Made by a program: the position numbers and the translations under genes. The notes below the pieces were generated by a model, which worked only from the letters and a program-made list of their open reading frames with translations, searched no databases and was not told the DNA's origin. DNA of 64,000 bases, taken from the NCBI RefSeq assembly GCF_003862485.1, contig NZ_RRCM01000001.1:1545374-1609373 (forward strand), given 5' to 3'. Positions 26,553-34,308 of this stretch are shown one piece after another; within the stretch, counting starts at the first letter, position 1, and the number at the start of each line of letters is the position of its first letter. This DNA comes from Lachnoanaerobaculum orale. GTDB lineage: Bacteria; Bacillota; Clostridia; Lachnospirales; Lachnospiraceae.

Positions 26553-27839
26553 TTAAATAAAATCATTCAGGCAAATAGACCCGTAAGGTCTTATCTTCAT
26601 CTTATAAGAAGAACCCTCGCCTAAGAATCCGTCCATATATGCAACATACTCGTCACTGTACTCTTCAGGTACCATTGCCATTATTACTCCTGCAAAACCT
26701 CCGCCATGTACTCTGGTTGCACCTACATTTTTATCCTTCAAAAATCTCTCTGAAAGTGCAAGTGCCACAGTGATGCCCTGTTCGTTCGGTGCGGCATTTG
26801 TATACACATTCTGAAGATACTTCCATGACGAATTGCCGCTTTCGGTTATATTTTTCAAGAATGTATCAAAGTCATTATGTGCAAGTGCATTCACCTGCGC
26901 CTCCACTCTCTTGTTCTCATCAAAGAAATGTATGCTCCTTAACACCGCTCTGTCATTTGCATACTCTCTTATCTGTGGCAAATTGTTGTAGAATTCCCCT
27001 TCATCCACCTCAGACAGTGTATTTTTACCGAAGTACTCAGCCACCTTCTTCATCTCTGAAGGTATGGATGAGTAATCTGCAGAAAGGTCGGCATGTCCTC
27101 TTCCTGTTTGAACTATAATAAGATCATGCTTTGCAGCTGAAAAATCAAAATCTATCTCCGTAACTTTCGGCATATCCGGATTTTTAAAGTCGATACTTAT
27201 CAGTCCGCCGTATGCACAACACATCTGGTCCAAAAGTCCGCTTGCCTTATCCCAATAGTGATTCTCGGCATACTTTCCTATATATGCATAATCCGTCTTT
27301 GAGAGTTTCCCGTCATTGAACAGTGTATTTATTATCTGGCATATAAGAGTCTCAAACGCTGCAGATGAGCTTACACCTGCACTTGAAATAACATTACTTG
27401 TGATATATGCGTCAAATCCGCCTATATTGGCATTTCTTTCTATGAAGCCCGCCAAAATACCCTTAAGTAACTCCGTAGTTCCTACCTTTTCCACTCCCGG
27501 TTTTATATCGTTTATATCTATACTGAACTTTTGTGAAAATGACTCACTCACAATATTTACAATATTTGAACCGTTATCCGCCGCGGCCGCTATACAGTCA
27601 AGGTTTATACTTCCTCCAAGCACTTTACCGTTGTTGTGATCCGTATGATTTCCTGAAATCTCCGTTCTTCCGGTAGATGAGAACAGTTTAACATCTTTTT
27701 CACCGAATTCTCTTACAAATCCTTGTAAAACATCTTCATATCTCTTTAAATTATCCTTAACTCCTACCTTGGTATATAATTTTTCCAATAAATCCTGCCC
27801 TTTATTTTCCAGTGCAGCCTTTGTATCAAGTATATTCAT
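26553..27839 (-). CDS. galK: Galactokinase (GHMP family)
   Basis: 428 residues. The sugar-binding signature is GRTEISGNHTDHNNGKVL (about 57-74), the ATP loop is VISSAGVSSSAAFE, and the third GHMP motif is GGGFAGVIMA near the C terminus. It phosphorylates galactose at C1 in the Leloir pathway. No other gal gene is adjacent. The sequence is longer than E. coli GalK (382), as in related Lachnospiraceae. The ribosome site is GAGG before ATG. An alternative is another GHMP sugar kinase, but the N-terminal signature favours GalK. Confidence 0.87.
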   Translation of the reverse strand: MNILDTKAALENKGQDLLEKLYTKVGVKDNLKRYEDVLQGFVREFGEKDVKLFSSTGRTEISGNHTDHNNGKVLGGSINLDCIAAAADNGSNIVNIVSESFSQKFSIDINDIKPGVEKVGTTELLKGILAGFIERNANIGGFDAYITSNVISSAGVSSSAAFETLICQIINTLFNDGKLSKTDYAYIGKYAENHYWDKASGLLDQMCCAYGGLISIDFKNPDMPKVTEIDFDFSAAKHDLIIVQTGRGHADLSADYSSIPSEMKKVAEYFGKNTLSEVDEGEFYNNLPQIREYANDRAVLRSIHFFDENKRVEAQVNALAHNDFDTFLKNITESGNSSWKYLQNVYTNAAPNEQGITVALALSERFLKDKNVGATRVHGGGFAGVIMAMVPEEYSDEYVAYMDGFLGEGSSYKMKIRPYGSICLNDFI

Positions 27840-27913
27840 AAAATCCTCGCTATATATTAGTAAAACAAGCTCTAAATAACTTCATGTTTTCTAAAATTAG
27901 TTTATCATAAAAT

Positions 27914-27948
27914 CAAAAAAAGTACACAATTTATTATTGTGTACTTTT
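27914..27948 (-). terminator. Terminator of the degV-like gene
   Basis: A stem of about 12 bp (AAAGTACACAAT and its complement) followed on the minus strand by T7. The stem ends just after the degV stop. Confidence 0.8.
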
Positions 27949-27951
27949 AAT

Positions 27952-28794
27952 TTATCCTACAGCGATGACTATACCTCCGTCACCTGCATACAATGTCGCA
28001 ACTCCTGCACCGTTTACCATCTTTATATCCTTAAACTTACCTGACTTTCTGAAAAGATCGGCCACATATTCGCCTCTCTCCAAATTGTTTATATGTGTGA
28101 TACATACGGTCTTCTCGGATGCATTATCTCCCGCCTCTTTTACGGCTATCTCTACCATCTTTGCAAGCGCCTTTTGCATACCTCTTTGTTGGTCTTTTTT
28201 TATTATTACACCGTCCACGGCACCCATTATAGGCTTTATATTAAGGGCTGATGCTATAAATGCGGTAACTGCAGAAAGTCTTCCGTTTTTCCTTAATGTA
28301 TCAAGAGTCTCAATGACAAAGTATGTCTTCATCTCATCTCTAAGCTTGGTAATTTTCTTTGAAATCTCCTCAAATCCAAGCCCCTGCCTACAAAGTTTGT
28401 CAAGTTCCAACATCAGTCTGTATTGACCTGCTGAAGCCGACTTTGATGAAAGCACCAAAATATCCTTGTGGTCATGCTCTTCTTCATAGAGCTTCTTTCC
28501 AATCTCGGCACTTTGGTAACTTCCGCTCAAGTGTTCTGAAAGTGTCACCACAAAAGCCATGTCGGTATCACATTCCATAGCTTCTTTGAAAGCCTCAGGA
28601 GACGGACAGGCACTCTTTGCTCCTATCTTTGACTCCGCCATTCTTTTTATAAAATCTTCTTGATTAAATTTATCATCATCTTTAACACTGTAATCTCCGA
28701 TTTCAAGTGTGAGAGGTACAATGACTATATTGTCATCTTTCTTTAGATTATCATCCAAATCGGTACAACTGTCTCCAATCAATCTATATGTCAT
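27952..28794 (-). CDS. DegV family fatty-acid-binding protein
   Basis: 280 residues from the ATG at 28794 (CGGAG 9 bases upstream), preferred to a TTG three codons earlier. The N-terminal LIGDSCTDLDD and the middle VVTLSEHLSGSYQSAEIG are hallmark DegV segments, and TLRKNGRLSAVTAFIASALNIKPIM forms the lipid-pocket region (only part quoted as a motif). Family members bind fatty acids and, as FakB, present them to the kinase FakA. No fakA is nearby, so the role as FakB is inference. Confidence 0.88.
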   Translation of the reverse strand: MTYRLIGDSCTDLDDNLKKDDNIVIVPLTLEIGDYSVKDDDKFNQEDFIKRMAESKIGAKSACPSPEAFKEAMECDTDMAFVVTLSEHLSGSYQSAEIGKKLYEEEHDHKDILVLSSKSASAGQYRLMLELDKLCRQGLGFEEISKKITKLRDEMKTYFVIETLDTLRKNGRLSAVTAFIASALNIKPIMGAVDGVIIKKDQQRGMQKALAKMVEIAVKEAGDNASEKTVCITHINNLERGEYVADLFRKSGKFKDIKMVNGAGVATLYAGDGGIVIAVG

Positions 28795-28916
28795 ATATCT
28801 CAACTCCGTTTAATGTAGTTTTAAAAACTACATTCATTATAATTATACCGCCTATATAAGTCAAGTTATAAGTAAAAATATATCCAAACATACCTCACCG
28901 TATTTTATAAAATTTC

Positions 28917-28944
28917 TTGATATTTTACAGTTATATGGTAAAAT
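28917..28944 (+). promoter_or_regulatory. Promoter of the TOBE/Mop gene
   Basis: TTGATA (28917-28922), 16-base spacer, TAAAAT (28939-28944), about 60 bp before the start codon. Confidence 0.5.
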
Positions 28945-29003
28945 CTTTAAATGTATAAGGCAATACGCTTTATGTAAATTATTTGCAAAAGGGGTTTTAC
29001 AAA

Positions 29004-29417
29004 ATGAAATTAAGCGCAAGAAATCAATTCAAAGGAATTGTTACTAATGTTAACGAAGGTGCTGTAAACGGTATAGTATCTATTAAGGTAAACGATGAGA
29101 TTGTTTCATCCACTATTTCAATGAATGCCATCAAGGAATTGGGACTTAAAGAGGGTGTTGAAGCTGTTGCCATTATCAAGGCTACAGAAGTTATGATTGC
29201 AACCGAGCTTCCGAAGATATCTGCAAGAAACAAATTTAAAGGTACAGTAAAGAATATTCAGGTAGGTGCCGTAAACGATATCGTAACTCTTGAAACAAAT
29301 CTCGGTATAGTTTCTTCTACAATTTCAAAAAATGCCGTAGAGGAGCTTGAACTTGCCGTAGGTAAGGAAGCATATGCAATTATCAAGGCCACATCCGTTA
29401 TGGTAGGCGTTGAATAA
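29004..29417 (+). CDS. Tandem TOBE/Mop-domain protein (molybdopterin/molybdate-binding type)
   Basis: 137 residues from the ATG at 29004 (AAGGGG upstream; a TTG seven codons earlier is less likely). Two copies of the Mop fold: KLSARNQFKGIVTNVNEGAVN then VSSTISMNAIKELGL, and KISARNKFKGTVKNIQVGAVN then VSSTISKNAVEELEL (shown in pieces). Tandem Mop proteins bind oxyanions such as molybdate for storage or buffering. No molybdate transporter or cofactor gene is adjacent. It is the only plus-strand gene between the left edge and tyrA at 36.7 kb, with its own promoter and a shared convergent terminator. Confidence 0.88.
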   Translation: MKLSARNQFKGIVTNVNEGAVNGIVSIKVNDEIVSSTISMNAIKELGLKEGVEAVAIIKATEVMIATELPKISARNKFKGTVKNIQVGAVNDIVTLETNLGIVSSTISKNAVEELELAVGKEAYAIIKATSVMVGVE

Positions 29418-29424
29418 TTCAATA

Positions 29425-29466
29425 AAAATGAGGCTGCCACATTTAATGTGACAGCCTCATTTTTTA
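29425..29466. terminator. Convergent terminator between the TOBE/Mop gene and htpG
   Basis: A long perfect stem starting AATGAGGCTG, with an inner CACAT/ATGTG pair, is flanked by A-run and T-run, so it can stop transcription from both sides. Confidence 0.88.
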
Positions 29467-31512
29467 TTTAAGTTTTAACATAAGTTCATTGCTTCTTTTT
29501 ATAAATGCAGTCATTCTCTCAGGTGAGAGCGGGCTGTGTGATATGGAAGCCATATCATAGAGCTGCTCACAAATCATATTAAAATACTCTTTATGACTGT
29601 CTGATAAGAGTTCCTTTACAAGCGGATGATTTGCATTAAGTACAAGTGTCTCTCCTTCGCCTCCGAACATGGAAGGGTCCATTCCCATCATACCGTACTG
29701 CTTCATCATCTCCTGCATTCTTCTGCTCTCTTCAGATATCGTGATAACCGAAGAAATTTCATCATTCTTCAGATGCTGTACGCTTACCTTAAGCTTATCG
29801 TTGTGAAGCGCGCCCTTTACCTTCTCACATAATTCATCATAAGCCTTCTTTGACTCCTCGCTTACATCCTCACTTCTCATATCATCGCTGACATCGGAGT
29901 CGATTCTTAAGAACTTTACATCTCCTCTCTTCATTTCAAGAGTTGATATAAAAGGTACATCTATACTGTGTGGAAGTACTACCGCATCCTTGCCTGCCGA
30001 CTTGAAGATATTTACATACTGACTCTGCTCTTTTACATCATTTACATAGAAGATTTCGGTCTTTTTCTCTTCATTTTCTTTTGGCTTTTCATCACCGGCA
30101 GATTTCTCATCGGCTAAACCTTTAAGCTCATCAGTCTTATTTTCTTTTATAAGTTCATCAACTGTAAGGTATTTGTCATTTATGGTCTTAAATAGAATGT
30201 ATTCTTCCACCTTCTTACCGAACTTCTCATCTTTTAAGTATCCGTACTTTATAAAAGGTGCTATATCATCCCAGTACTTCTCATACTTATCTCTCTCAGT
30301 CTTGCACATTCCGGAAAGCTTGTCCGCCACCTTCTTTGCAATATACTCTGAGATTTTCTTTACGGAACCGTCATTTTGCAGTGCAGATCTCGATACATTA
30401 AGAGGAATATCCGCACTGTCTATTACACCCTTTAGCAGCAGTAAAAACTCCGGAATAACTTCTTTTATATTGTCTGCAATAAATACCTGATTGTTGTAGA
30501 GCTTTATAGTGCCCTCTATAGAGTCATACTCACTGTTTATCTTAGGGAAATAAAGTATACCCTTCAGATTGAAAGGATAATCCATATTCAAATGAATCCA
30601 GAAAAGCGGCTCCTTGTAGTCCATAAACACTTTTCTGTAGAATTCGATATACTCCTCGTCACTGCACTCGTTAGGATGCTTTGTCCAAAGCGGATGTATA
30701 TCATTGATCGGAACAGGGCGTTTTACTATTTTTACCTTTTCCTTTGCAGGTTCAACTTCCACAACTTCTTTGGTACCGTCTTCTTTCTCCTTTTCCTCAG
30801 TCTTTGCAGGCTCTATGATATTCTCTATCACGGTGTCCGTATCCAAAAGTTCCGAACTGTCTATTGTCTCGGTAGATTCCTCTGCATCAATATCCTTTAG
30901 GAAAATCTCCTCAGGCATAAATGAACAGTATTTATTTAAAATTTCTCTTACTCTGAACTCGTTTGCAAACTCGTGGCAGTTCTCATTCAGAGTAAGTGTA
31001 ATAGAAGTTCCTCTTGCAGCTTTATCTCCTTCACCCATTTCAAACTCAAGTCCGCCGTCACTTACCCAGTGAACAGGCTTTGAGCCTTCCTTATATGATA
31101 AGGTATCTATAGTAACCTTATCGGCAACCATAAATGCGGAATAAAATCCGAGTCCGAAATGTCCTATTATCTGCTCTTCATTTGCCTTGTCTTTATACTT
31201 TTCTATAAAGTCGACAGCACCTGAAAAAGCTATCTGATTGATATACTTTTCCACTTCTTCCTCAGTCATACCTATACCGTTGTCAATAAAACGGATAATC
31301 TTTTGCTTAGGACTGATTTCAACCTCAATCTTATACTTTTCATCTTCAGGCTTTGTAAACTCGCCTGCAAGACTTAATTTTTTCAGTTTTGTTATTGCAT
31401 CTGTTGCATTTGATATCAACTCTCTAACAAATATATCATGATCTGAATACAGCCATTTTTTTATAATCGGAAAAATATTTTCACTGTTTATTGATAAATT
31501 TCCCTTTTTCAT
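29464..31512 (-). CDS. htpG: Molecular chaperone HtpG (Hsp90)
   Basis: 682 residues from the ATG at 31512 (GAGGTGATG upstream), replacing an in-frame start 12 codons earlier. The GHKL ATPase motifs are NATDAITKL (residues about 33-41), DNGIGM, and GHFGLGFYSAF. The middle domain holds the catalytic-loop segment LNVSRSALQND. An acidic/lysine-rich segment near 240-270 (EKEKEDGTKE) resembles the charged linker of eukaryotic Hsp90 and is longer than in E. coli HtpG. A near-perfect HrcA operator lies upstream of its promoter. Confidence 0.96.
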   Translation of the reverse strand: MKKGNLSINSENIFPIIKKWLYSDHDIFVRELISNATDAITKLKKLSLAGEFTKPEDEKYKIEVEISPKQKIIRFIDNGIGMTEEEVEKYINQIAFSGAVDFIEKYKDKANEEQIIGHFGLGFYSAFMVADKVTIDTLSYKEGSKPVHWVSDGGLEFEMGEGDKAARGTSITLTLNENCHEFANEFRVREILNKYCSFMPEEIFLKDIDAEESTETIDSSELLDTDTVIENIIEPAKTEEKEKEDGTKEVVEVEPAKEKVKIVKRPVPINDIHPLWTKHPNECSDEEYIEFYRKVFMDYKEPLFWIHLNMDYPFNLKGILYFPKINSEYDSIEGTIKLYNNQVFIADNIKEVIPEFLLLLKGVIDSADIPLNVSRSALQNDGSVKKISEYIAKKVADKLSGMCKTERDKYEKYWDDIAPFIKYGYLKDEKFGKKVEEYILFKTINDKYLTVDELIKENKTDELKGLADEKSAGDEKPKENEEKKTEIFYVNDVKEQSQYVNIFKSAGKDAVVLPHSIDVPFISTLEMKRGDVKFLRIDSDVSDDMRSEDVSEESKKAYDELCEKVKGALHNDKLKVSVQHLKNDEISSVITISEESRRMQEMMKQYGMMGMDPSMFGGEGETLVLNANHPLVKELLSDSHKEYFNMICEQLYDMASISHSPLSPERMTAFIKRSNELMLKLK

Positions 31513-31565
31513 GTCATCACCTCTCAAATAAATTAGCAAATGCTTCACATTTGCCTGATATATCT

Positions 31566-31593
31566 ATTATATCAACCAAAATACAAATGTCAA
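31566..31593 (-). promoter_or_regulatory. htpG promoter
   Basis: On the minus strand TTGACA (complement of 31588-31593), 16-base spacer, TATAAT (complement of 31566-31571). Confidence 0.8.
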
Positions 31594-31600
31594 TAAAAAA

Positions 31601-31627
31601 TTAGCACTCGAGTAACTCAAGTGCTAA
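31601..31627. promoter_or_regulatory. CIRCE element (HrcA operator) doubling as hydrogenase terminator
   Basis: TTAGCACTC, nine bases, AAGTGCTAA: one mismatch from the consensus CIRCE arms. It sits 8 bp upstream of the htpG -35 and 12 bp beyond the hydrogenase stop. On the minus strand the hairpin is followed by TTTTTT, so it also has terminator form for the hydrogenase transcript. Confidence 0.85.
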
Positions 31628-31638
31628 TAACTTTATTT

Positions 31639-33162
31639 TTATTCAACCAATTTATCAAGTTCCTTTACGGATTCGGTTTCGCTTGCCACTATATGGCTTG
31701 CTTTTGATGCGTACTGGTTTACGGCTCCCTGTGACTTCTTGATATTTTGCATTGTACCCGGTCCTGCAACACAGCCTCCCGGACAAGCCATACCCTCAAG
31801 AAGATATCCCGGATATTTTCCTGCCTTTGCCATCATTACCATCTTCCTGCAGTCAACCAATCCCTCGGCATTCATAACCTTGACTTCTTTGTCAGGATAT
31901 TGCTTCTTTATAACACCTACTACCGCCTTTGCAACTCCTCCCGCTACGGCGAAGTTTCTTCCGGCTGTAGAAGCATCATTGACACCGTTAGGATCTTCAT
32001 TCAGATTTTCAATATCTATATGCTTGGCATCAAATATTCCCGCCATCTCCTCAAATGTCAGTACAAAGTCCACCTCACTTCTAACCTCTGTCCACATAGC
32101 CTCAAGCTTCTTTGCGGAGCAAGGTCCTATAAATACAACCTTACCGTCAGGATGATGTTTCTTTATAAGTCTGGCTGTCAGTGTCATAGGCGTAAGCGCC
32201 ATTGATATACAATTTGCCTGATCAGGGAATACCTTCTTTGCCATCAATGCCCATGAAGGACAACATGATGTACCCATAAAAGGCAACTTTTCAGGAACCT
32301 CGGAAAGGAAGTCCTCGGCCTCTTGAGTAGCACAAAGGTCGGCACCTATCGCAACCTCAAATACATCCGCAAATCCTAGCGCTTTCATAGCCGCACGAAG
32401 TTTTCCCGGTGTAACCTTAGGTCCGAACTGTCCTACGAATGCAGGTGCAATCGCCGCATATACTCTCTCTCCCGACTGTATAGCTCTTATAGTCTGGAAA
32501 ATCTGTGACTTGTCCGAGATAGCGCCGAAAGGACAGTTTACAAGGCATTGTCCGCAGGATACACATTTGTCATAGTCAATATCGGCCTTGCCGTTCTCAT
32601 CTGAAGAAATGGCGTCCATACCGCATGAAGCCGCACAAGGTCTTGTCTGTATTATTATGGCATTGTAAGCACAGACATTTGCGCATCTTCCGCATTTGAT
32701 ACATTTTTCCTGATTGATGCTTGAAAAGCCGCTTTCTTTGTCGATACTTACCGCACCTGTAGGACAAACTTCGGCACAAGGATGTGCAAGACAACCCTGA
32801 CAGCCGTTGGTAACATAGACTCTTTTTTCAACACAGCCGTGACAGGCAAACTTTATAATATTGATCAACGGTGGTGTGTAATATGTTTCAGCCTTATCAG
32901 CCAGTTCTATACCCTCTGAAAGCGGAGCATGATTTGCCGCACTTCTGTAAGGCAATCCCATAGCAAGTCTTAATCTCTCCCCGACTATAGCTCTCTCCAG
33001 GAAAACATTGTTTCTAAAATTTCCAACCTCGCCCGGAATGATCTTATACGGAAGTTCTTCTATTCTCTTATCTACAGGCCACTCCGTGTGGTATGCCATT
33101 CTTGCAACTTCCCTAAAGATTCTGTGCCTTATTTCCTGAATTCTTGTTTCAACACCTCTCAC
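31639..33162 (-). CDS. Monomeric [FeFe]-hydrogenase with ferredoxin-type clusters
   Basis: 507 residues from a GTG with GGAGG 6 bases upstream. The N-terminal Cys-rich half carries CHGCVEKRVYVTNGCQGC, CIKCGRCANVC and CVSCGQCLVNCP clusters. The H-cluster domain has L1 TSCCPSW (about residue 296), L2 GPCSAKKLE (about 345) and L3 MACPGGCVAGPG (about 460), with all four H-cluster cysteines present. L2 has GPC where the common form is MPC, which points to a group B-type rather than classical group A enzyme (inference). It evolves or oxidises H2 using ferredoxin. No maturase genes (hydE/F/G) are in the window. Confidence 0.9.
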   Translation of the reverse strand: MRGVETRIQEIRHRIFREVARMAYHTEWPVDKRIEELPYKIIPGEVGNFRNNVFLERAIVGERLRLAMGLPYRSAANHAPLSEGIELADKAETYYTPPLINIIKFACHGCVEKRVYVTNGCQGCLAHPCAEVCPTGAVSIDKESGFSSINQEKCIKCGRCANVCAYNAIIIQTRPCAASCGMDAISSDENGKADIDYDKCVSCGQCLVNCPFGAISDKSQIFQTIRAIQSGERVYAAIAPAFVGQFGPKVTPGKLRAAMKALGFADVFEVAIGADLCATQEAEDFLSEVPEKLPFMGTSCCPSWALMAKKVFPDQANCISMALTPMTLTARLIKKHHPDGKVVFIGPCSAKKLEAMWTEVRSEVDFVLTFEEMAGIFDAKHIDIENLNEDPNGVNDASTAGRNFAVAGGVAKAVVGVIKKQYPDKEVKVMNAEGLVDCRKMVMMAKAGKYPGYLLEGMACPGGCVAGPGTMQNIKKSQGAVNQYASKASHIVASETESVKELDKLVE

Positions 33163-33324
33163 AATATTCCTCCACTAAATAAATCCTTTGTTAAGAGACG
33201 GATAACCGCCTCAATGAGCAGTTATATTTTACTATATATAATATATAAAATAAAGTCAGGTACGCCATTCCTTCACCAATTTAATGTTTTTTATAAGAAA
33301 CAGCCAATTTTAAATATAAAAACA

Positions 33325-33350
33325 CAAAAAGGCAGGCTATATAGCCTGCC
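33325..33350 (-). terminator. Terminator of the wall-anchored protein gene
   Basis: A perfect 10-bp stem GGCAGGCTAT/ATAGCCTGCC, followed on the minus strand by TTTTTGTGTTTTT. Confidence 0.85.
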
Positions 33351-33390
33351 TAAAATGCTTATACACTATGGACTTAAAAATATATCTAAA

Positions 33391-34041
33391 TTAGTTTTCT
33401 TTCTTCTTTGTAGCTACTACAAGAGCACCGCCTACAGCTGAAAGACCAAGTAATGCTGCATATAATCCCATTGCTGAAGCATCTGCTGTCTTTGGAACAT
33501 TCAATCTGCCTCTCTTAGCTGCTGTAACATCTCCCTTTGTTGCACCGTTGTTGTTAGCGCCTGCAGGTCCTACATTTCTTGTACTTGTGTTAGCTGTATT
33601 TGAGTTGTATGAGTTTCCGTTAGGTCCTACATTGTTTGTAGTATTTGTATTGTTTGTGCTTACAGGTCTTGCACTTCCGCCGCCGTAGCTTGAACCTGAT
33701 GATCTTCCTCTGCTTGATGAAGAACTTGATGATGAAGCGTTAGAACGTGTTGCATTTGAAACTGTTGCATTGCTGAAAGTAGCTCTTCTGATCTGTGTGT
33801 TTGTAGCTGCACCAGGTGTGATAACCTGTGAAGGTGCCTTCTGTCCCTCACCAACGATAACTATTCTTTTGTTACCGTTTTCGATAACCTGTGAATTAAC
33901 ACCTCCTAGAGCGGTAGCTGCTGTTGACTGACCCGGTGTGATAACCTGTGAAGGTGCACCGAAAGCCACCATACTGCCTGAAACCAAGCCTAAAGCTAAG
34001 CCTACTGAAACGACTAACTTTTTAATGTTTGATAAACGCAT
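33391..34041 (-). CDS. Secreted Ser/Asn-rich protein with variant sortase anchor (VPKTA)
   Basis: 216 residues from the ATG at 34041 (AAGGAG site). A signal peptide spans about residues 1-28 (KKLVVSVGLALGLVSGSMVAFG, cut after AFGA). The mature part has two copies of APSQVITPG, a run of eight serines preceded by NATxSNAT repeats, and an Asn/Thr/Gly-rich stretch with NVGPNGN and NVGPAGANN. The C terminus has VPKTADAS, a hydrophobic helix and a KKKEN tail, the layout of sortase substrates, with Ala instead of Gly after Thr. It is likely a wall-attached, intrinsically disordered surface protein. No sortase gene is nearby. Confidence 0.75.
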   Translation of the reverse strand: MRLSNIKKLVVSVGLALGLVSGSMVAFGAPSQVITPGQSTAATALGGVNSQVIENGNKRIVIVGEGQKAPSQVITPGAATNTQIRRATFSNATVSNATRSNASSSSSSSSRGRSSGSSYGGGSARPVSTNNTNTTNNVGPNGNSYNSNTANTSTRNVGPAGANNNGATKGDVTAAKRGRLNVPKTADASAMGLYAALLGLSAVGGALVVATKKKEN

Positions 34042-34248
34042 GAATGATATCTCCTTTTTTATAAACTTTATTTCGTTGGCACTAATATAGACCCATATGA
34101 AAAAATTTTCAACCCCTTTATTCAATCTGTAACATTATAGTAAGAATTCTTACAAGGATGCTACAGATTATTTTATTATTTTAAAAATGATAATTACACA
34201 ACAGTTTGGAGCTGTAATAAAAGCGATGCACAAAAGAAACATTATCTT

Positions 34249-34290
34249 AAAAAAGGGGCTGTCGCTTTAAAGCTACATAGCGACAGCCCC
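34249..34290 (-). terminator. Terminator of the EF-G-like gene
   Basis: A perfect 12-bp stem GGGGCTGTCGCT/AGCGACAGCCCC, followed on the minus strand by TTTTTT. Confidence 0.88.
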
Positions 34291-34308
34291 AATTATTAAA
34301 TCAATATA

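Noticed and set aside
29024-29440. Minus-strand ORFs opposite the TOBE/Mop gene
   Set aside because: They mirror the plus-strand coding sequence, lack ribosome sites and show no family signature.
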